Assembly (NCBI GenBank): GCA_005019695.1 | Contig: RXID01015007.1 | Location: forward strand, 868,001-932,000 | Reading direction: 5' to 3' | Length of the DNA: 64,000 bases | Source of the DNA: Trichopus zeylanicus subsp. travancoricus | Taxonomy: Eukaryota > Streptophyta > Magnoliopsida > Dioscoreales > Dioscoreaceae | Shown here: piece by piece, positions 63,034-64,000 of the stretch | Layout of the letters: every line of letters begins with the position of its first letter | Numbering within the stretch: position 1 is the first letter of the stretch | The notes under the pieces: generated by a model | Databases searched by the model: none | The model's input: only the letters and a program-made list of their open reading frames with translations | Told to the model about the DNA's origin: nothing | Position numbers and translations under genes: made by a program

Positions 63034-64000
63034 TCAAAATAAAATAAATTAATAATTGACGAACGTGATAGCATCGCTAGCCGACGCACGCGGTGCATTA
63101 TGGTGCACAGGCCGCAAAACCGGACTTTTTTCTAAAAAAAAAATATATATATATATAATTTCTTTAAATATTATCAAATTATATATATTTTCTCCAAATA
63201 TTACATATTATATATTTTTTGAGACTCAATTATATTGTCAAAAAACTCTGTTTCATGTAAATAAAAACTTTATCTCATTAAATTTTAATATATAACCCGA
63301 CTTATTAATCCAATTCAAATTAAGCGAATTTAAATTTATTATAATCGGATTTGGATCGTAATTGGATCAATCCGTATAACCCGTTTGATACAATTGATTC
63401 ATTTATTTGTCGGATCATAGATGGGCCGGATCAACCCATTTACCAATCAAACTAATTAAAACTATTTAATACTTTTGCTTTACAAATTTTTAAAGTAATT
63501 TTTAAATTATTATTACAAATTAAGCCTTTTATTATTATAATTAATTTTTAATAATATTGTTTTTTTAAATTATTTGAAATATATTAAAATTATTAATGTT
63601 AGTTAAACATGTCAAATTGACTTAAATTAATTTGGATCAGTTGGAATTGATTTGAGGAAATTGGATCAATTCAAATAAAATCAAATTATAATCTATTTAA
63701 TTAAATAAATTAATTTGGATTAAATCAATTTGAGCCCAACCCATTTAATATACGGGTAAATTCGAATTAGATTGGATTATTCATTTAAAAATAGAGTCAA
63801 GATTGAATTCAAAAAAAAATTGACTCATTTAATAAACAGATTATGTTAGATCGACCTCTTTAAAATAATAATATAAATTTGAGCTGACTCGTGGACCCAA
63901 TTTGCCAGGTCTAAAGATGAGCACAAGAGAGAGGCGAGGTAGGCGCTAGAGTAGTGAGCGAGCACAAACGAAAGGCGAGGTGTTTGCATGTGTGATTCGA
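63034..64000. other. Right-edge AT-rich sequence with a possible ~480-bp inverted-repeat element
   Basis: TTATTAATCCAATTCAAATT near 63300 and ATTAGATTGGATTATTCATT near 63765 are partly complementary. They bracket sequence full of GGATCAATTTGG-like words, as in a MITE. Ends and target duplication were not resolved. A (TA)n run sits at about 63142-63160. No gene is seen. Confidence 0.35.

Noticed and set aside
63303..63786. A definite MITE near the right edge
   Set aside because: The inverted words are short and AT-rich and no target duplication was found, so it was kept only as a possibility.
1..64000. tRNA, rRNA, CRISPR arrays, bacterial operons, viral polymerase or capsid frames
   Set aside because: None was seen by eye. 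The window is plant nuclear DNA with spliced genes, and no virus-like protein was recognised.

Overview
This is a stretch of plant nuclear genome, most likely from a monocot outside the grasses. The genes have short exons split by GT-AG introns in an AT-rich background. Promoter-proximal first exons are GC-rich, and the proteins belong to plant-only families: SIS3 RING ligase, plastid L-aspartate oxidase, kinesin light chain-related protein, P4-ATPase and GH3. The monocot assignment is inferred from base composition and the general feel of the proteins; nothing in the window proves it.

Layout. The left edge (1-91, minus) holds the first codons of a protein kinase that runs off the window. An RlmN-like radical-SAM RNA methyltransferase pseudogene lies at 4770-8054; it carries a solo LTR and a recent 789-bp tandem duplication of two exons. 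An intact 10-exon SIS3-type RING-H2 ubiquitin ligase gene follows at 9016-12731 (+). At 14135-14526 is a broken first exon of a chloroplast alkenal/quinone oxidoreductase, with small MITE-like elements around it. L-aspartate oxidase (20039-25328, +, 7 coding exons) converges on a kinesin light chain-related gene (26409-29526, -, 2 coding exons). Upstream of that is an 11-exon P4-ATPase gene (31216-39795, -). Exon lengths for all four complete genes add up to open frames of 378, 646, 718 and 1147 residues. Beyond 39.8 kb there is no intact gene, only a frameshifted GH3 pseudogene (46390-48328), an unassigned coding-like fragment near 49.25-49.6 kb, and repeats.

The right 24 kb is dominated by large fold-back elements. 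Two have unmistakable boundaries: 57227-58313 (perfect 9-bp target duplication) and 58866-63024 (8 of 9 bases). Both carry long inverted arms of the Mutator (MULE) type. Two more, AT-rich ones (39892-42852 and about 49740-53502), are giant hairpins built from a ~135-bp unit that runs in one orientation in the left half and the opposite in the right half. All four share a core motif near their ends, so I read them as one previously unrecognised family or superfamily. The 4.16-kb element also contains a gene fragment, a 265-bp higher-order AT array and a GC-rich minisatellite, so it looks like a composite Pack-MULE. These elements are the most unusual content of the window.

The genes do not form a pathway. 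Aspartate oxidase starts plastid NAD synthesis, SIS3 acts in sugar signalling, KLCR links microtubules and the cell cortex, and the P4-ATPase flips lipids. No rRNA, tRNA, CRISPR array or retrotransposon polyprotein was recognised.
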